Assembly: GCA_015258265.1 (NCBI GenBank)
Contig: JABZIP010000007.1
Coordinates: 1 to 64,000, forward strand
DNA: 64,000 nt
Direction of reading: 5' to 3'
Source of the DNA: Clostridiales bacterium
GTDB lineage: Bacteria; Bacillota; Clostridia; Peptostreptococcales; Anaerovoracaceae
The notes beneath the pieces are model-generated. The model was not told where the DNA came from, made no database searches, and was given only the letters and a program-made list of their open reading frames with translations. The position numbers and the translations under genes are program-made. Positions 42,565 through 53,188 of this stretch are shown one piece after another; positions within the stretch are counted from its first letter, which is position 1, and the number at the start of each line of letters is the position of its first letter.

Positions 42565-43311
42565 GTGAACAAAATATATGTTGTAGGGCTTGGTCCCGGC
42601 GCAGCCGACCAAATAACACCTAAGGCTATGGATGCCTTGAAGCATAGCGATGTAATTGCAGGATATACGGTTTATGTAGACCTGATTCGCGACCAATTTC
42701 CGGATAAAGAATTTATTACAACGCCAATGAAAAAGGAAAGTGAAAGGTGTAAGCTCGCTATTGAGGAAGCTCTCAAAGATAGAACTGTGGCAATGGTTTG
42801 CAGTGGCGATGCCGGAGTTTACGGAATGGCAGGACTTATGTACGAGATGGCGGAAGTGATGAATGTTGTAAATCGGCTTGAAATAGTTATAATTTCAGGA
42901 ATTACCGCTGCTTGCAGTGGGGCGGCTTTGCTTGGAGCGCCGCTTATTCATGATTTCGTAGTAATTAGCTTAAGCGATCTTTTGACGCCGTGGGAGCTGA
43001 TAGAAAAAAGGCTTGAGGCTGCTGCAATGGCGGATTTTTCTATAGTATTATACAATCCGTCGAGCATGAAAAGACACGATTATTTGCAAAAGGCATGCGA
43101 TATAATTTTGAAGCACAGAAATAAAGATAATGTTGCAGGATATGTTGAAAACATTGGCAGAGAAGGCGAAACTGCGACAGTTACGGATTTGAAAACCTTG
43201 AGAGATACAAGTGTAAATATGTTTACAACAGTATTTATAGGTAATTCAAAAACTAAAAATATAGGTGGCAAAATGGTAACGCCTAGGGGGTACAAAGAGG
43301 TAGATGTTTAG
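42565..43311 (+). CDS. cbiH: cobalt-precorrin-3 C17-methyltransferase
   Basis: 248 residues. Ring-contracting methyltransferase of the anaerobic route. Motifs IYVVGLGPGAADQITPKA, GYTVYVDLI, CSGDAGVYGMAGL, ISGITAACSGAALLGAPL and VLYNPSSMKR match CbiH/CobJ. GTG start with GGGAGGGAAAG upstream, immediately after the cbiF stop. No fused C-terminal iron-sulfur domain is present. Overlaps cbiB by 8 nt. Confidence 0.93.
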   Translation: MNKIYVVGLGPGAADQITPKAMDALKHSDVIAGYTVYVDLIRDQFPDKEFITTPMKKESERCKLAIEEALKDRTVAMVCSGDAGVYGMAGLMYEMAEVMNVVNRLEIVIISGITAACSGAALLGAPLIHDFVVISLSDLLTPWELIEKRLEAAAMADFSIVLYNPSSMKRHDYLQKACDIILKHRNKDNVAGYVENIGREGETATVTDLKTLRDTSVNMFTTVFIGNSKTKNIGGKMVTPRGYKEVDV

Positions 43312-44329
43312 CGGATTCCTTTTGACAATTGAATCATTTGGAAATACGATGCAATATGGAATTTTGATTTTACTGCTTCCTTTGATATTTGCGTATTTAC
43401 TCGATATGATTTTCGGAGATCCGGAAAATCTTTGGCACCCGATTAGGGCAATAGGCTTTTTGATTTCGACATTCGAAAAGCTCTTTAGAAGAATTTTTCC
43501 CGCATCAAGCAACGGAGAAATCATCGGCGGAACATTACTGGTATTCTTTACCATTCTAATTAGCGTAACGGTTCCAAGCTGCATAATATTTTTTGCGTAC
43601 AGATTTAATTTGTTTTTTGGCTTGATAATAGATAGCATTTTGTGTTATTATTTATTGTCGACAAAGTCATTGCAAAGAGAGAGCCTAAAGGTTTACAGAC
43701 CGTTAAAAAACGCTGATATTAGTGCAGCCAGAGAATTTTTGTCGATGATAGTCGGCAGAGATACAGACAATCTGGATGAAGAAGGAATTTCTAAAGCTAC
43801 CGTAGAAACGATAGCTGAAAATACAGCTGACGGAGTTATTGCGCCGATGATATATATTGCGATTGGCGGAGCTTCACTCGGGTATTTTTACAAAGCGGTA
43901 AATACTATGGATTCTATGATTGCATACAAAAATGAAAAATATTTTTACTTTGGAAAAGTTGCTGCAAAAATGGATGACATAGCAAATTTTTTACCGGCGA
44001 GAATTACAGCGTTTTTGATGATAATTGCAAGTTTTTTGCTTGGATATGATTACAAAAATGCGATTAAAATTTTCGTAAGGGACAGGTACAAACACGCAAG
44101 TCCGAATAGCGCACAAACAGAAGCCGTATGTGCAGGAGCACTCGGCGTAAGGCTGGCAGGTGATGCGTATTATTTCGGCAAATTATACAAAAAGGAATAT
44201 ATAGGTGATGAAATGCGTCGTGTCGAAGCAGATGATATATTGCGTGCTAATCGTTTGCTTTATGTAACTTCGGCGCTTGGTTTGCTTTTTTGTATTTTGA
44301 TAAGGGTATTTATAATATGGCTGATTTGA
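43304..44329 (+). CDS. cbiB: adenosylcobinamide-phosphate synthase, membrane protein
   Basis: 341 residues, about five hydrophobic segments. Joins aminopropanol phosphate to adenosylcobyric acid. Conserved LDMIFGDPENLWHPIRAIG, LSMIVGRDTDNLDEEGISKATVETIAENTADGVIAP (read in two parts) and HASPNSAQTEAVCAGALGV are diagnostic. The N-terminus is about 15 residues longer than usual; the ATG at 43304 overlaps cbiH by 8 nt and has GGGGGT some way upstream. Confidence 0.92.
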   Translation: MFSGFLLTIESFGNTMQYGILILLLPLIFAYLLDMIFGDPENLWHPIRAIGFLISTFEKLFRRIFPASSNGEIIGGTLLVFFTILISVTVPSCIIFFAYRFNLFFGLIIDSILCYYLLSTKSLQRESLKVYRPLKNADISAAREFLSMIVGRDTDNLDEEGISKATVETIAENTADGVIAPMIYIAIGGASLGYFYKAVNTMDSMIAYKNEKYFYFGKVAAKMDDIANFLPARITAFLMIIASFLLGYDYKNAIKIFVRDRYKHASPNSAQTEAVCAGALGVRLAGDAYYFGKLYKKEYIGDEMRRVEADDILRANRLLYVTSALGLLFCILIRVFIIWLI

Positions 44330-45387
44330 TACATGGTGGTGATATTTACAGCTTTGAGGATAGAAAAGTAATCGATTTTTCTGCAAATATAAATCCGCTC
44401 GGGATACCGAAAGGGGTAAAAGAGGCGATTATAAGTAATTTGGACTTATTTGCACATTACCCCGATCCTTTGTGCCGAAAACTTTCGGACAAAATTGCAA
44501 AAGCAGAGGGCGTTGAAAGTAGTCAAGTGATTTGCGGAAACGGAGCGGCTGATTTGATATTCAGACTTGCTATTGCGTTAAAGCCGAAAAAGGCACTGGT
44601 GCTTGCACCTACATTTGCAGAATACGAAATTGCAATGAATACAGTCGATTGCGAAGTAGCTCATTACATGCTTACAGAGGAGAATAACTTTGAAGTAGAC
44701 GAGGGTTTTATATGCGAACTTAAAAAAAATGCTTACGATATTGTATTCATATGTAATCCGAACAATCCTACAGGGAAGCTGACGAACAAGAAAATTTTAC
44801 TTGAGGCATTGCAGGTTTGCAAAGCCGTAGGAACACTCATAATGGTAGATGAATGTTTCCTTGAATTTTGCAACGATTATGAAAAAATCACATTGAAACC
44901 CTATATAAATGAGTTTTCAAATCTCATGATATTAAAGGCTTTTACAAAGATATATGCAATGCCGGGGCTTAGACTCGGGTACGCATTGACATCGAATTTG
45001 GAGCTTATTGAAAAACTTAAAAGTGTAGCGCAACCTTGGGCAGTTTCACAGATAGCACAAATAGCGGGAATTTACGCACTTGATGAAACGGACTATGTGG
45101 AAACCGCGATAGCGCAAATACAAACAGAAAAGGAATTTTTAGTATCAAAACTAACAGAGTTAGGAATAAAAGTGTATGTTTCCGAAGCAAATTATTTACT
45201 TTTGAATATAAAGAACGCAAACGGATACAATGCGCTTGACTTTAAACAAAAACTCGCAGATGAGGGCATTTTAATTCGCAGTTGTTCAAATTACAGGGGA
45301 CTTGATGAAAACTATTTTAGAATAGCAATTCGCAATCACTTTGAAAATTTGAAATTGCTTGAAGCACTTTCGAATATTTTGAATTAG
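44317..45387 (+). CDS. cobD: threonine-phosphate decarboxylase
   Basis: 356 residues, fold type I PLP enzyme related to histidinol-phosphate aminotransferase. Makes (R)-1-amino-2-propanol phosphate for the CbiB reaction. HGGDIYSF, DFSANINPLGIP, CNPNNPTGKLT and the PLP lysine K211 in KAFTKIYAMPGLRLGYAL are visible. ATG 44317 gives the conserved beginning MADLIHGGD; the upstream ATG 44290 lies further inside cbiB. Placement between cbiB and cbiP settles the choice over HisC. Confidence 0.9.
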   Translation: MADLIHGGDIYSFEDRKVIDFSANINPLGIPKGVKEAIISNLDLFAHYPDPLCRKLSDKIAKAEGVESSQVICGNGAADLIFRLAIALKPKKALVLAPTFAEYEIAMNTVDCEVAHYMLTEENNFEVDEGFICELKKNAYDIVFICNPNNPTGKLTNKKILLEALQVCKAVGTLIMVDECFLEFCNDYEKITLKPYINEFSNLMILKAFTKIYAMPGLRLGYALTSNLELIEKLKSVAQPWAVSQIAQIAGIYALDETDYVETAIAQIQTEKEFLVSKLTELGIKVYVSEANYLLLNIKNANGYNALDFKQKLADEGILIRSCSNYRGLDENYFRIAIRNHFENLKLLEALSNILN

Positions 45388-45402
45388 AATATAGGAGGAA
45401 CT

Positions 45403-46923
45403 ATGGCAAAATCTATAATGATTCAAGGGACTATGTCGAACGCCGGCAAAAGTTTACTGGTTGCAGGATTATGTAGAATATTTAAGCAAGACGGCTATTC
45501 GGTAGCACCTTTTAAATCTCAAAATATGGCGCTAAATTCCTTCATTACAAAAGAAGGTTTGGAAATGGGACGTGCACAGGTAGTACAGGCGGAAGCTGCA
45601 GGAATAGAGCCTTCCGTTTTGATGAATCCGATATTGCTCAAGCCGACCAGCGACAAGGCATCTCAAATTATATTAAACGGTAAAGTTTACGACAATATGG
45701 ATGCTAAGGAGTACTACTCCAGAAAGCGCGAAATGGTTCCTCATATAAAAGAGGCATATGACAGCCTTGCTTCGAAACACGATATAATAGTGATAGAAGG
45801 TGCCGGAAGTCCTGCGGAAATAAATTTACAGGATAACGACATCGTGAATATGTATATGGCGCATCTTGCCGAAGCGCCGGTGCTTCTTGCAGGCGATATA
45901 GACAGGGGCGGAGTTTTTGCTTCGCTTGTAGGCACGATGATGCTTTTTAAAGATGAAGACCGAAAAATGGTAAAGGGCACTTTGATAAACAAATTTAGAG
46001 GTGATAAAGCTATATTGGCGCCGGGACTTGATATGCTTAGGGATATAGTGAAAGTACCGACTGTCGGAGTGATACCGTATTTGCATGTTGATATAGACGA
46101 TGAAGACAGCTTGACAGAAAGGTTTGATAATAAAAAGACGGTTGCACCCATTACGATTGCGGTAATAAGGCTTCCAAGGATATCAAACTTTACGGATTTT
46201 AACGCGCTTGAGTATTCGAAAATCGCAAAGGTCCAGTATGTTGACAGGGTGGCTGACCTTGGTAATCCGGATATGATAATAATTCCGGGTACAAAAAACA
46301 CAATGTCGGATTTGCTGTGGCTGCGCCAATCCGGCTTGGAAGCAAGTATTTTGAAATATGCAAAGACCGGAAAGCCTATATTCGGTATTTGTGGAGGATT
46401 TCAAATGCTGGGAGAGGAGCTGTCCGATCCGTACAATGTAGAACATGGCGGAGATTTAAAAGGAATGGGACTGTTACCTGCAAAGACGGTGTTTGAAGAG
46501 GAGAAAACAACAACTCAGGCGAAAGGGATATTTAATGTAATAGATGACGGATTTTTCAAGGAGCTTTCCAATGTAGGCTTTGAGGGTTACGAAATCCATA
46601 TGGGAAATACCGTCAAAAATGAAAATTCCAATGCTAAAGAGCTTACGCTTATTACGGAAATATCCGGTACAAAATGCGAAAAGTCTGCGGGACTTTATAG
46701 TAAAAATGTGTATGGATCTTATATTCACGGCATATTTGATAATCAAAATGTTGTAAAAGCCTTACTTACGAGTTTGCTTGCAGCAAAGGGCCTTGATCCG
46801 GATATGGCTGTCGGAATTGATATCGCATCTTACAAAGACCGGCAATACGATATCTTGGCAGACGGAATTCGTAGCAATATGGATATGGATATGCTTTATG
46901 ATATTTTAAATAAAGGTATATAA
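45403..46923 (+). CDS. cbiP: cobyric acid synthase
   Basis: 506 residues. Glutamine-dependent amidation of the b, d, e and g side chains of adenosylcobyrinate diamide. IQGTMSNAGKSLLVAGLCR (P-loop), PFKSQNMALNSF, EGAGSPAEINL, GDIDRGGVFASLVGT, the amidotransferase cysteine in IFGICGGFQMLG and YGSYIHGIFDN are all canonical. TAGGAGG precedes the ATG. Confidence 0.96.
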   Translation: MAKSIMIQGTMSNAGKSLLVAGLCRIFKQDGYSVAPFKSQNMALNSFITKEGLEMGRAQVVQAEAAGIEPSVLMNPILLKPTSDKASQIILNGKVYDNMDAKEYYSRKREMVPHIKEAYDSLASKHDIIVIEGAGSPAEINLQDNDIVNMYMAHLAEAPVLLAGDIDRGGVFASLVGTMMLFKDEDRKMVKGTLINKFRGDKAILAPGLDMLRDIVKVPTVGVIPYLHVDIDDEDSLTERFDNKKTVAPITIAVIRLPRISNFTDFNALEYSKIAKVQYVDRVADLGNPDMIIIPGTKNTMSDLLWLRQSGLEASILKYAKTGKPIFGICGGFQMLGEELSDPYNVEHGGDLKGMGLLPAKTVFEEEKTTTQAKGIFNVIDDGFFKELSNVGFEGYEIHMGNTVKNENSNAKELTLITEISGTKCEKSAGLYSKNVYGSYIHGIFDNQNVVKALLTSLLAAKGLDPDMAVGIDIASYKDRQYDILADGIRSNMDMDMLYDILNKGI

Positions 46924-46944
46924 TTGGTAAAATAGGAGATAAGT

Positions 46945-47586
46945 ATGAAAATAGAATTGCAAAAGGTATTACCCGAGGAAATTGAGAAGCGCAGCTTTGA
47001 AATTATTACACAAGAGCTTGGCGAACGCACGCTACCCGAGAAAATTGCCCCGATAGTGAAAAGGGCGATTCACACATCTGCAGATTTTGACTATTATGAG
47101 AATATGAAATTTTCGACCGATGTTGTGGACAAAATCGCCGCTGCTATCAGAAAAGGTGCGGTAATCGTTACGGATACTCAAATGGCAAAAGCAGGGATAA
47201 GTAAACCGACGCTTGCGAAGTACGGAGGAGAGGTTTTGTGCTTTATGTCGGACGAAGATGTTGCACAAAAAGCTAAAGAGGACGGAACTACAAGAGCAAC
47301 GGCATCGATCGACAAAGCTGCAACTTTGGAAAAACCGATTATATTTGCGATAGGCAACGCTCCTACGGCGCTTGTAAGAATCAGAGAACTTTACGAGGAA
47401 GGCAAACTGAAACCGGAAGCCGTAATAGGAGTGCCTGTGGGATTTGTAAATGTTTGTGAGTCAAAAGAACTGATAATGGAAACGGATATACCGTACATAG
47501 TGGCAAAAGGGCGAAAAGGCGGCAGTAATGTTGCCGCTGCAATATGCAACGCCATATTATACATGATGCGTGATAACAAAATTTAA
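46945..47586 (+). CDS. cbiC: cobalt-precorrin-8 methylmutase
   Basis: 213 residues. Moves the methyl group from C11 to C12 to give cobyrinic acid. RAIHTSADFDYYENMKFS (the histidine is catalytic), VTDTQMAKAGI, ATASIDKAA, FAIGNAPTALVRI and VGVPVGFVNVCESKELIM-like segments are present. Last gene of the cobalamin set; cbiL, cbiJ and a cobaltochelatase are not in the window. Confidence 0.94.
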   Translation: MKIELQKVLPEEIEKRSFEIITQELGERTLPEKIAPIVKRAIHTSADFDYYENMKFSTDVVDKIAAAIRKGAVIVTDTQMAKAGISKPTLAKYGGEVLCFMSDEDVAQKAKEDGTTRATASIDKAATLEKPIIFAIGNAPTALVRIRELYEEGKLKPEAVIGVPVGFVNVCESKELIMETDIPYIVAKGRKGGSNVAAAICNAILYMMRDNKI

Positions 47587-47598
47587 GAGGAGAGAGAA

Positions 47599-48222
47599 AT
47601 GTTTGGCTTAAAAAAGAAAGAAGACGTATTTTACACACTATTCATCGAGTACGCAAGGAAGATTGAAATTGTTGGTGAGAAGTTTTTAGATTTAATCGAG
47701 CATTACGAAAATGTTGAAGAAAAGGTTGAAAAAATAAAGGTTCTCGAAACGGAATGCGATATGCATGCACACGACATATTAAACAAATTAAACGTCGCTT
47801 TCATCACTCCTTTTGATCGTGAAGACATATACAATGTTACCAAGCAGATGGACGATATTGTTGACTGCATAGAGGAAGCCTCAAACCGCTTTGTCGTATT
47901 TGATGTAAAGGAAATCCGCAAGGAATCTATGCTAATGGCGAATTTGATATTGCAAAGTACAAGGGAACTTGTGGTGCTCTTTGAAAATCTGCCTGATTTA
48001 AAGAAAAACGATTTGGTGAAAACTCAGATAATCGAGGTTAACAGGCTCGAAAATGAAGGTGATGTAATATATAGAGAAGCACTTATGAAGCTGTTTAGAG
48101 AAGATATAAATCCTATTGAGCTTATCAAATGGAAACACATATTTGAGCAGATAGAAAACAGTTTGGATTCATGCGAAAATGTTGCAAATATTATCGAAGG
48201 AGTGGCAATGAAATATGCTTAG
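47599..48222 (+). CDS. DUF47 (PhoU-like) Pit accessory protein
   Basis: 207 residues, all-helical PhoU/TIGR00153-like protein: MFGLKKKEDVFYTLF, ETECDMHAHDILNKLN, FITPFDREDIYNVTKQMDDIVDCIEEA and ENEGDVIYREAL are characteristic. Encoded directly before Pit-type phosphate transporters, whose activity it is thought to modulate. AGAGGAGAG upstream; overlaps the transporter by 8 nt. Confidence 0.92.
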   Translation: MFGLKKKEDVFYTLFIEYARKIEIVGEKFLDLIEHYENVEEKVEKIKVLETECDMHAHDILNKLNVAFITPFDREDIYNVTKQMDDIVDCIEEASNRFVVFDVKEIRKESMLMANLILQSTRELVVLFENLPDLKKNDLVKTQIIEVNRLENEGDVIYREALMKLFREDINPIELIKWKHIFEQIENSLDSCENVANIIEGVAMKYA

Positions 48223-49207
48223 CCCTTTACTTTTAAGCGTTCTTGTGATTGCGCTGATATTTGAGTTTATAAACGGCTTTCACGATACGGCAAATGCGAT
48301 AGCAACATCGGTCTATACTCGTGCGCTTCAGCCGAAGCAGGCTATTTTGATGGCTGCGGTATGTAATTTCATAGGAGCTCTTGTAAGTGAAAAAGTTGCA
48401 CTGACTATTTCAAAAGGGCTGGTAAACATAGATTTGGAACAGTATGTTATACTGTCTGCACTTATAGCTGCAATAATTTGGAATTTAATAACTTGGTGGC
48501 GCGGTATACCAAGCAGCTCATCACATGCTCTTATTGGAGGACTTTTGGGTGCGACAATAGTTTATACGGCATCGCTTAAGTATGTATCGTGGGAGGGAGT
48601 GCTTTATAAGGTTATAATCCCGCTATTTTCTTCGCCGATACTCGGATTTTTGTTCGGCATATTTATAATGAGGCTGATATTCATACTTTGTATGAACCTA
48701 TCGCAAGGCAAGGTAAACGATATGTTTAAAAAATTACAGGTGCTTTCATCTGCGTTAATTGCATATTCGCACGGTAACAATGATGCTCAAAAGACTATGG
48801 GAATAATTACGCTTGCACTTATGACGGGAGGGGAGCTTGCGGCAGACGCAGGTGTTCCTACATGGGTCAAAATTGCATGCGCAATAACAATGTCTGCAGG
48901 TACATCTGTCGGAGGTTGGAAGATAATGAAAACCATGGGTAACGGTGTTACAAAGCTGGAACCTGCAAGCGGATTTGCTTCTCAAATGGGTGCGACTATA
49001 GCTATTGAAGGAATGTCGTTTTTGGGAGCACCGGTCAGCACTACACAGGTAATTACCACATCTATTATGGGAGCGGGTAGCGTAAAAAGACTTTCGGCCG
49101 TAAAATGGGGAATGGCAGGAAGTATCATAAGGGCGTGGTTTGTAACTCTGCCTACTACGATGATTATAGGTGGAGTTACCTGTTATATAGTGTCGGTTAT
49201 CCTATAG
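48215..49207 (+). CDS. pit: low-affinity inorganic phosphate transporter
   Basis: 330 residues, about ten membrane helices. PiT family repeats are visible as FEFINGFHDTANAIATSVYTRAL-type (residues 12-34, D at 19) and AYSHGNNDAQKTMGII (second repeat), plus ISSSHALIGGLLGA-type and APVSTTQVIT stretches. Cation-coupled phosphate uptake. Eight-base overlap with the DUF47 gene shows coupling. Confidence 0.93.
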   Translation: MLSPLLLSVLVIALIFEFINGFHDTANAIATSVYTRALQPKQAILMAAVCNFIGALVSEKVALTISKGLVNIDLEQYVILSALIAAIIWNLITWWRGIPSSSSHALIGGLLGATIVYTASLKYVSWEGVLYKVIIPLFSSPILGFLFGIFIMRLIFILCMNLSQGKVNDMFKKLQVLSSALIAYSHGNNDAQKTMGIITLALMTGGELAADAGVPTWVKIACAITMSAGTSVGGWKIMKTMGNGVTKLEPASGFASQMGATIAIEGMSFLGAPVSTTQVITTSIMGAGSVKRLSAVKWGMAGSIIRAWFVTLPTTMIIGGVTCYIVSVIL

Positions 49208-49216
49208 GAGATATAT

Positions 49217-50245
49217 ATGATTACACGAGAAAACTTAGAAAAGAGAGAACACGAGTGGTTGTCGAAATTTGCCTGTAAAGCGGATGAAAGCAAGGGAAGA
49301 TTAAAGGATGAAGAACCTTGCCATTTGCGAACAGCCTTTCAACGAGACAGGGACAGGATAATTCATTCAAAATCTTTTCGCAGGCTCATGCACAAGACAC
49401 AAGTTTTTCTCGCTCCTGAGGGAGATCATTTTAGGACAAGGCTTACGCACACCATAGAGGTGTCGCAGGTTGCACGAACTATTGCAAGAGCACTCGCTTT
49501 AAATGAAGATTTAACAGAAGCTATTGCGCTTGGACACGATTTGGGACATACTCCGTTCGGACACAGCGGAGAAGAAATTTTAGACAGGATATTTAAAGAA
49601 AATAAGGGCGAAGATTTCGGTTTCAAACACAATGTTCAAAGCCTAAGGGTAGTAGATGTACTCGAGGGAAAGAAAATGGGCGACGGACTTAATTTGACAG
49701 CTGAAGTAAGAGACGGCATTGTTTGTCATTCGGGATCCAAACATGCTTTTACACTTGAAGGTGAAATAGTACATCTTAGCGATAGAATTGCATACATAAA
49801 TCACGATATCGATGATGCTTTGCGTAGCGGAGTTATCGGGTTTGACGATTTGCCCAAAGATTTGATACAAATTTTGGGAAGTACTCACGGCGAACGAATT
49901 GATACGCTCGTAACGGACATAGTAAAAAACAGCGCAAACAAAAATGATATAAAACAAAGTCAGGAATGCAGGGAAGCTATGAACAGCCTTAGGACGTACA
50001 TGTTTCAGAATGTCTACAAAAATGAGCACGTCAAAAAACATGAGGACTTAAACAAGGTTGAAATAGTAATAAGGTCATTGTTTGATTATTACATTAAAAA
50101 TCCGGAAAAGCTGCCGGATGAATTTCTTGCTTTGCAGCTACGATTTGAAAGAGATGAATTGGTCAAAGATTACATAGCAGGAATGACTGATAGATATGCT
50201 TTAACACTTTACAGTGAAATTTTCTTGCCTAAGGGCTGGAAATAA
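49217..50245 (+). CDS. dgt: dGTP triphosphohydrolase (HD domain)
   Basis: 342 residues, the short dGTPase-like form that precedes dnaG in many Bacillota. HD metal site: H78 (RLTHTIEVSQVA), H107-D108 (GHDLGHTPFGHSGE) and D at DRIAYINHDIDDAL. FQRDRDRIIHSKSFRRLMHKTQVF is the conserved opening. Hydrolyses dNTPs to deoxynucleoside and triphosphate, relevant to dNTP balance. TAGGAGAT upstream. Confidence 0.92.
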   Translation: MITRENLEKREHEWLSKFACKADESKGRLKDEEPCHLRTAFQRDRDRIIHSKSFRRLMHKTQVFLAPEGDHFRTRLTHTIEVSQVARTIARALALNEDLTEAIALGHDLGHTPFGHSGEEILDRIFKENKGEDFGFKHNVQSLRVVDVLEGKKMGDGLNLTAEVRDGIVCHSGSKHAFTLEGEIVHLSDRIAYINHDIDDALRSGVIGFDDLPKDLIQILGSTHGERIDTLVTDIVKNSANKNDIKQSQECREAMNSLRTYMFQNVYKNEHVKKHEDLNKVEIVIRSLFDYYIKNPEKLPDEFLALQLRFERDELVKDYIAGMTDRYALTLYSEIFLPKGWK

Positions 50246-50262
50246 AATGGCGGGAGTTTAAA

Positions 50263-52026
50263 TTGGGAAGTTCATTTAAAGAAGGGAACATAATAGCAGA
50301 TATTAAAGATAGAACGGACATAGTCGATGTTATTTCCGAAGTGGTGGCTTTGAAGCGGGCGGGAAATAATTACAAAGGGCTTTGTCCGTTTCATGCTGAA
50401 AAAACACCTTCGTTTGTTGTATCGAAAGATAAGCAAATATTCACCTGTTTCGGTTGCGGCGCCACCGGTGATGCTATAGAGTTTACGAAACGATATTACA
50501 ACCTTGAATTTAACGAAGCAATCGAAAAACTTGCAAAAAATGCAGGAATTGAATACACGGCATATAAGCGCGAAGAAGATGATAAATATAAGAAATACTA
50601 TGAAATAAATCGGGAAGCGGCGCTTTTCTTTTTTAAGAATCTTGCGAAGAAGGGAAATCTCGGGTACGAGTATATAAGAAAAAGGGGAATTTCGGATGCA
50701 ACTATCAAAGCCTTCGGTATAGGATATGCACCGGATTCGTGGAATTCGCTTTGCAATTATTTTAAAGGAAAATATGAATTCAAAATATTAAAAGAGCTTG
50801 GATTGGTTTCGGAGAAGAACGGACGATATTTCGATAAATTCAGACATAGACTTATGTTTCCGATAATAGATACCAAAGGGCGTGTTATCGGGTTTGGTGG
50901 TAGAGCAATAGGAAATGCCGAACCGAAGTATTTAAATTCACCCGAGAATGTTATTTTTAAGAAAAAAAATAATCTGTATGGACTAAATATATGTAAAAAA
51001 GACATTTCAAAAGCGGACAAGGCACTAATTGTTGAGGGATATATGGATGTTGTGTCTTTAGCTCAAGCGGGTATAAAAATTACAGTAGCTTCTTTGGGAA
51101 CGGCTCTGACTCAAGAACAGGGCGCACTTCTCAAAAGATATACAAAGAATACGATTTTGGCATACGATTCGGATTCGGCAGGAATGAAGGCGGCACTTAG
51201 GGGGATAGATATTTTGATTTCCGCAGGGTGTAAGCCCAAAGTCTTGACGATAGAAGGGGCAAAAGATCCGGACGAGTTTTTAAAGAAACATACCAAAGAC
51301 GAGTTTGAAAAACTGCTCAATGCGGCACTGCCGCACACACAATATCGTATAAATGTATTGAAATCAAGATACAACCTTGATATTTACGAAGAAAAGATAG
51401 AGTTTATAAAAGAAGTATCCTTGTTTTTGAAGGAACTCACGCCGGTCGAGGCTGACATATACATTACGAAACTGGCTTCGGAAATAAATGTGTCGGCAAA
51501 TGCTATAAAACTCGAAATGAGGGGTATCAAAAAACAGTACAAAGCTAATTCTTTAATAAACGGATTAAATAACAATACACCAAAGCTACAAATTGATGTA
51601 TTTGAAAAAACCTTTTTGCGTCTTGCAATGCACAGTAAAGATTTTTTCGACAGCTTGAAAATGAGTTTATACGAATTCAAATACGAAAATTCAAAGTTCT
51701 TATTTGAGAAAATTATTGATTATTACAATCAAAAGTCAGAATTTGAGATTGACGATTTTAGACTTCAAGAAGCCTTGGAACCTCCAATTTTCACTATGAC
51801 TATGGACATTTGGGAAAATATCAAACTGGGAGATAAACCTGAGAAAATACTTGAAGATTGCTTACAAAACATAAAAACTGAAAGACTCAAAACGAAAGAA
51901 AACGAATTGATATTACAAATTTCCATAGCAGAAGAAAACGAAGAAGATCATAAAGATGACATACTGAGATTGCAACAGGAATTACTAAAATTGCGGACAA
52001 ATGGAGGGAAGGCACATGGTGAATGA
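50263..52026 (+). CDS. dnaG: DNA primase
   Basis: 587 residues. Zinc-binding domain with C41-x2-H44 and C62-x2-C65 ([22 protein letters not shown]), RNA polymerase core with [14 protein letters not shown] (TOPRIM Glu) and [16 protein letters not shown] (Asp pair), then a DnaB-binding helical C-terminus. TTG start at 50263 with CGGGAG 6 nt upstream; the nearby ATG at 50247 hits a stop after four codons. Overlaps rpoD by 11 nt. Confidence 0.96.
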   Translation: MGSSFKEGNIIADIKDRTDIVDVISEVVALKRAGNNYKGLCPFHAEKTPSFVVSKDKQIFTCFGCGATGDAIEFTKRYYNLEFNEAIEKLAKNAGIEYTAYKREEDDKYKKYYEINREAALFFFKNLAKKGNLGYEYIRKRGISDATIKAFGIGYAPDSWNSLCNYFKGKYEFKILKELGLVSEKNGRYFDKFRHRLMFPIIDTKGRVIGFGGRAIGNAEPKYLNSPENVIFKKKNNLYGLNICKKDISKADKALIVEGYMDVVSLAQAGIKITVASLGTALTQEQGALLKRYTKNTILAYDSDSAGMKAALRGIDILISAGCKPKVLTIEGAKDPDEFLKKHTKDEFEKLLNAALPHTQYRINVLKSRYNLDIYEEKIEFIKEVSLFLKELTPVEADIYITKLASEINVSANAIKLEMRGIKKQYKANSLINGLNNNTPKLQIDVFEKTFLRLAMHSKDFFDSLKMSLYEFKYENSKFLFEKIIDYYNQKSEFEIDDFRLQEALEPPIFTMTMDIWENIKLGDKPEKILEDCLQNIKTERLKTKENELILQISIAEENEEDHKDDILRLQQELLKLRTNGGKAHGE

Positions 52027-53179
52027 AGAAGAAAAAAATATCGATATAAGAGAATATGCAACGGAATTGGCACAAAAGGCGAAAAACAGAGGCAAGATAT
52101 CTTATAAAGAGGTTGCGGACTATCTTGTGTCGGCGGAGCTCGATAAGGATCAGGCTGATGATTTTTATGATTTTCTTTCGAAAGAGGGAGTCGATCTGGT
52201 AAACGAGGTCGATCCTGATGAGTTCGATATGTTCAGCCTTGAGAGTTTTGACGACAATTTAAAAATTGAAGATGAAAAAGACTTATCTATTGACAATCTG
52301 GAGGAAATACAGGTTGAAGAGGATTTAGAGGCGGCTCTGCCAAAAGGGATAGCAGTTGACGATCCTGTGAGAATGTACCTTAAGGAAATAGGAAAAGTAC
52401 AACTTTTGTCCGGTGAAGATGAAATAGAGCTTGCAAAAAAGATGGATGCAGGCGATGAAGCTGCAAAGCAAAGGCTTTGTGAGGCGAACTTAAGGCTCGT
52501 TGTAAGTATCGCAAAGAGATATGTCGGCAGAGGAATGTTGTTTTTGGACTTGATTCAAGAGGGAAACCTTGGCCTTATCAAAGCAGTTGATAAGTTTGAC
52601 TGGAGAAAGGGCTACAAATTCAGCACATATGCCACTTGGTGGATAAGGCAGGCAATCACACGCTCTATCGCAGATCAGGCGAGAACCATTAGAATACCGG
52701 TTCATATGGTCGAAACTATAAATAAGCTGATTCGTGAATCAAGAAAATTATTACAGGAGTACGGGCGTGAACCGACACCTAAGGAAATAGCTGTACGCAT
52801 GGATATAAGCGAAGAAAAGGTACGAGAGATAATGAAAATCGCTCAAGAACCTGTATCTTTGGAAACTCCTATAGGAGAAGAAGAGGATAGTCATCTTGGA
52901 GATTTTATACCTGACGATGAGATACCTGCACCTGCAGATGCTGCAGCTTCCGCTATGCTCAAGGAACAGCTAAACGAAGTATTGCAAACCCTTACGGATA
53001 GAGAGCAAAAAGTTTTGAAATTAAGATTCGGACTCGAAGACGGTCATGCAAGAACTCTCGAAGAGGTTGGAAAGCGTTTCAATGTAACGCGTGAAAGAAT
53101 AAGACAAATCGAAGCAAAGGCATTGAGAAAACTCCGAAATCCGTCTAGAAGCAAAAAACTTAGAGACTATTTGGAGTAG
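52016..53179 (+). CDS. rpoD: RNA polymerase primary sigma factor
   Basis: 387 residues. Acidic region 1.1 (about 1-110), region 1.2 [18 protein letters not shown], region 2 [36 protein letters not shown] (2.3-2.4, -10 recognition), region 3, and region 4.2 [20 protein letters not shown] (-35 recognition), ending [13 protein letters not shown] 52016 has GGAGGG 7 nt upstream; an ATG at 52001 precedes that site. Macromolecular synthesis operon with dnaG. Confidence 0.97.
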   Translation: MVNEEEKNIDIREYATELAQKAKNRGKISYKEVADYLVSAELDKDQADDFYDFLSKEGVDLVNEVDPDEFDMFSLESFDDNLKIEDEKDLSIDNLEEIQVEEDLEAALPKGIAVDDPVRMYLKEIGKVQLLSGEDEIELAKKMDAGDEAAKQRLCEANLRLVVSIAKRYVGRGMLFLDLIQEGNLGLIKAVDKFDWRKGYKFSTYATWWIRQAITRSIADQARTIRIPVHMVETINKLIRESRKLLQEYGREPTPKEIAVRMDISEEKVREIMKIAQEPVSLETPIGEEEDSHLGDFIPDDEIPAPADAAASAMLKEQLNEVLQTLTDREQKVLKLRFGLEDGHARTLEEVGKRFNVTRERIRQIEAKALRKLRNPSRSKKLRDYLE

Positions 53180-53188
53180 GTATAAACA

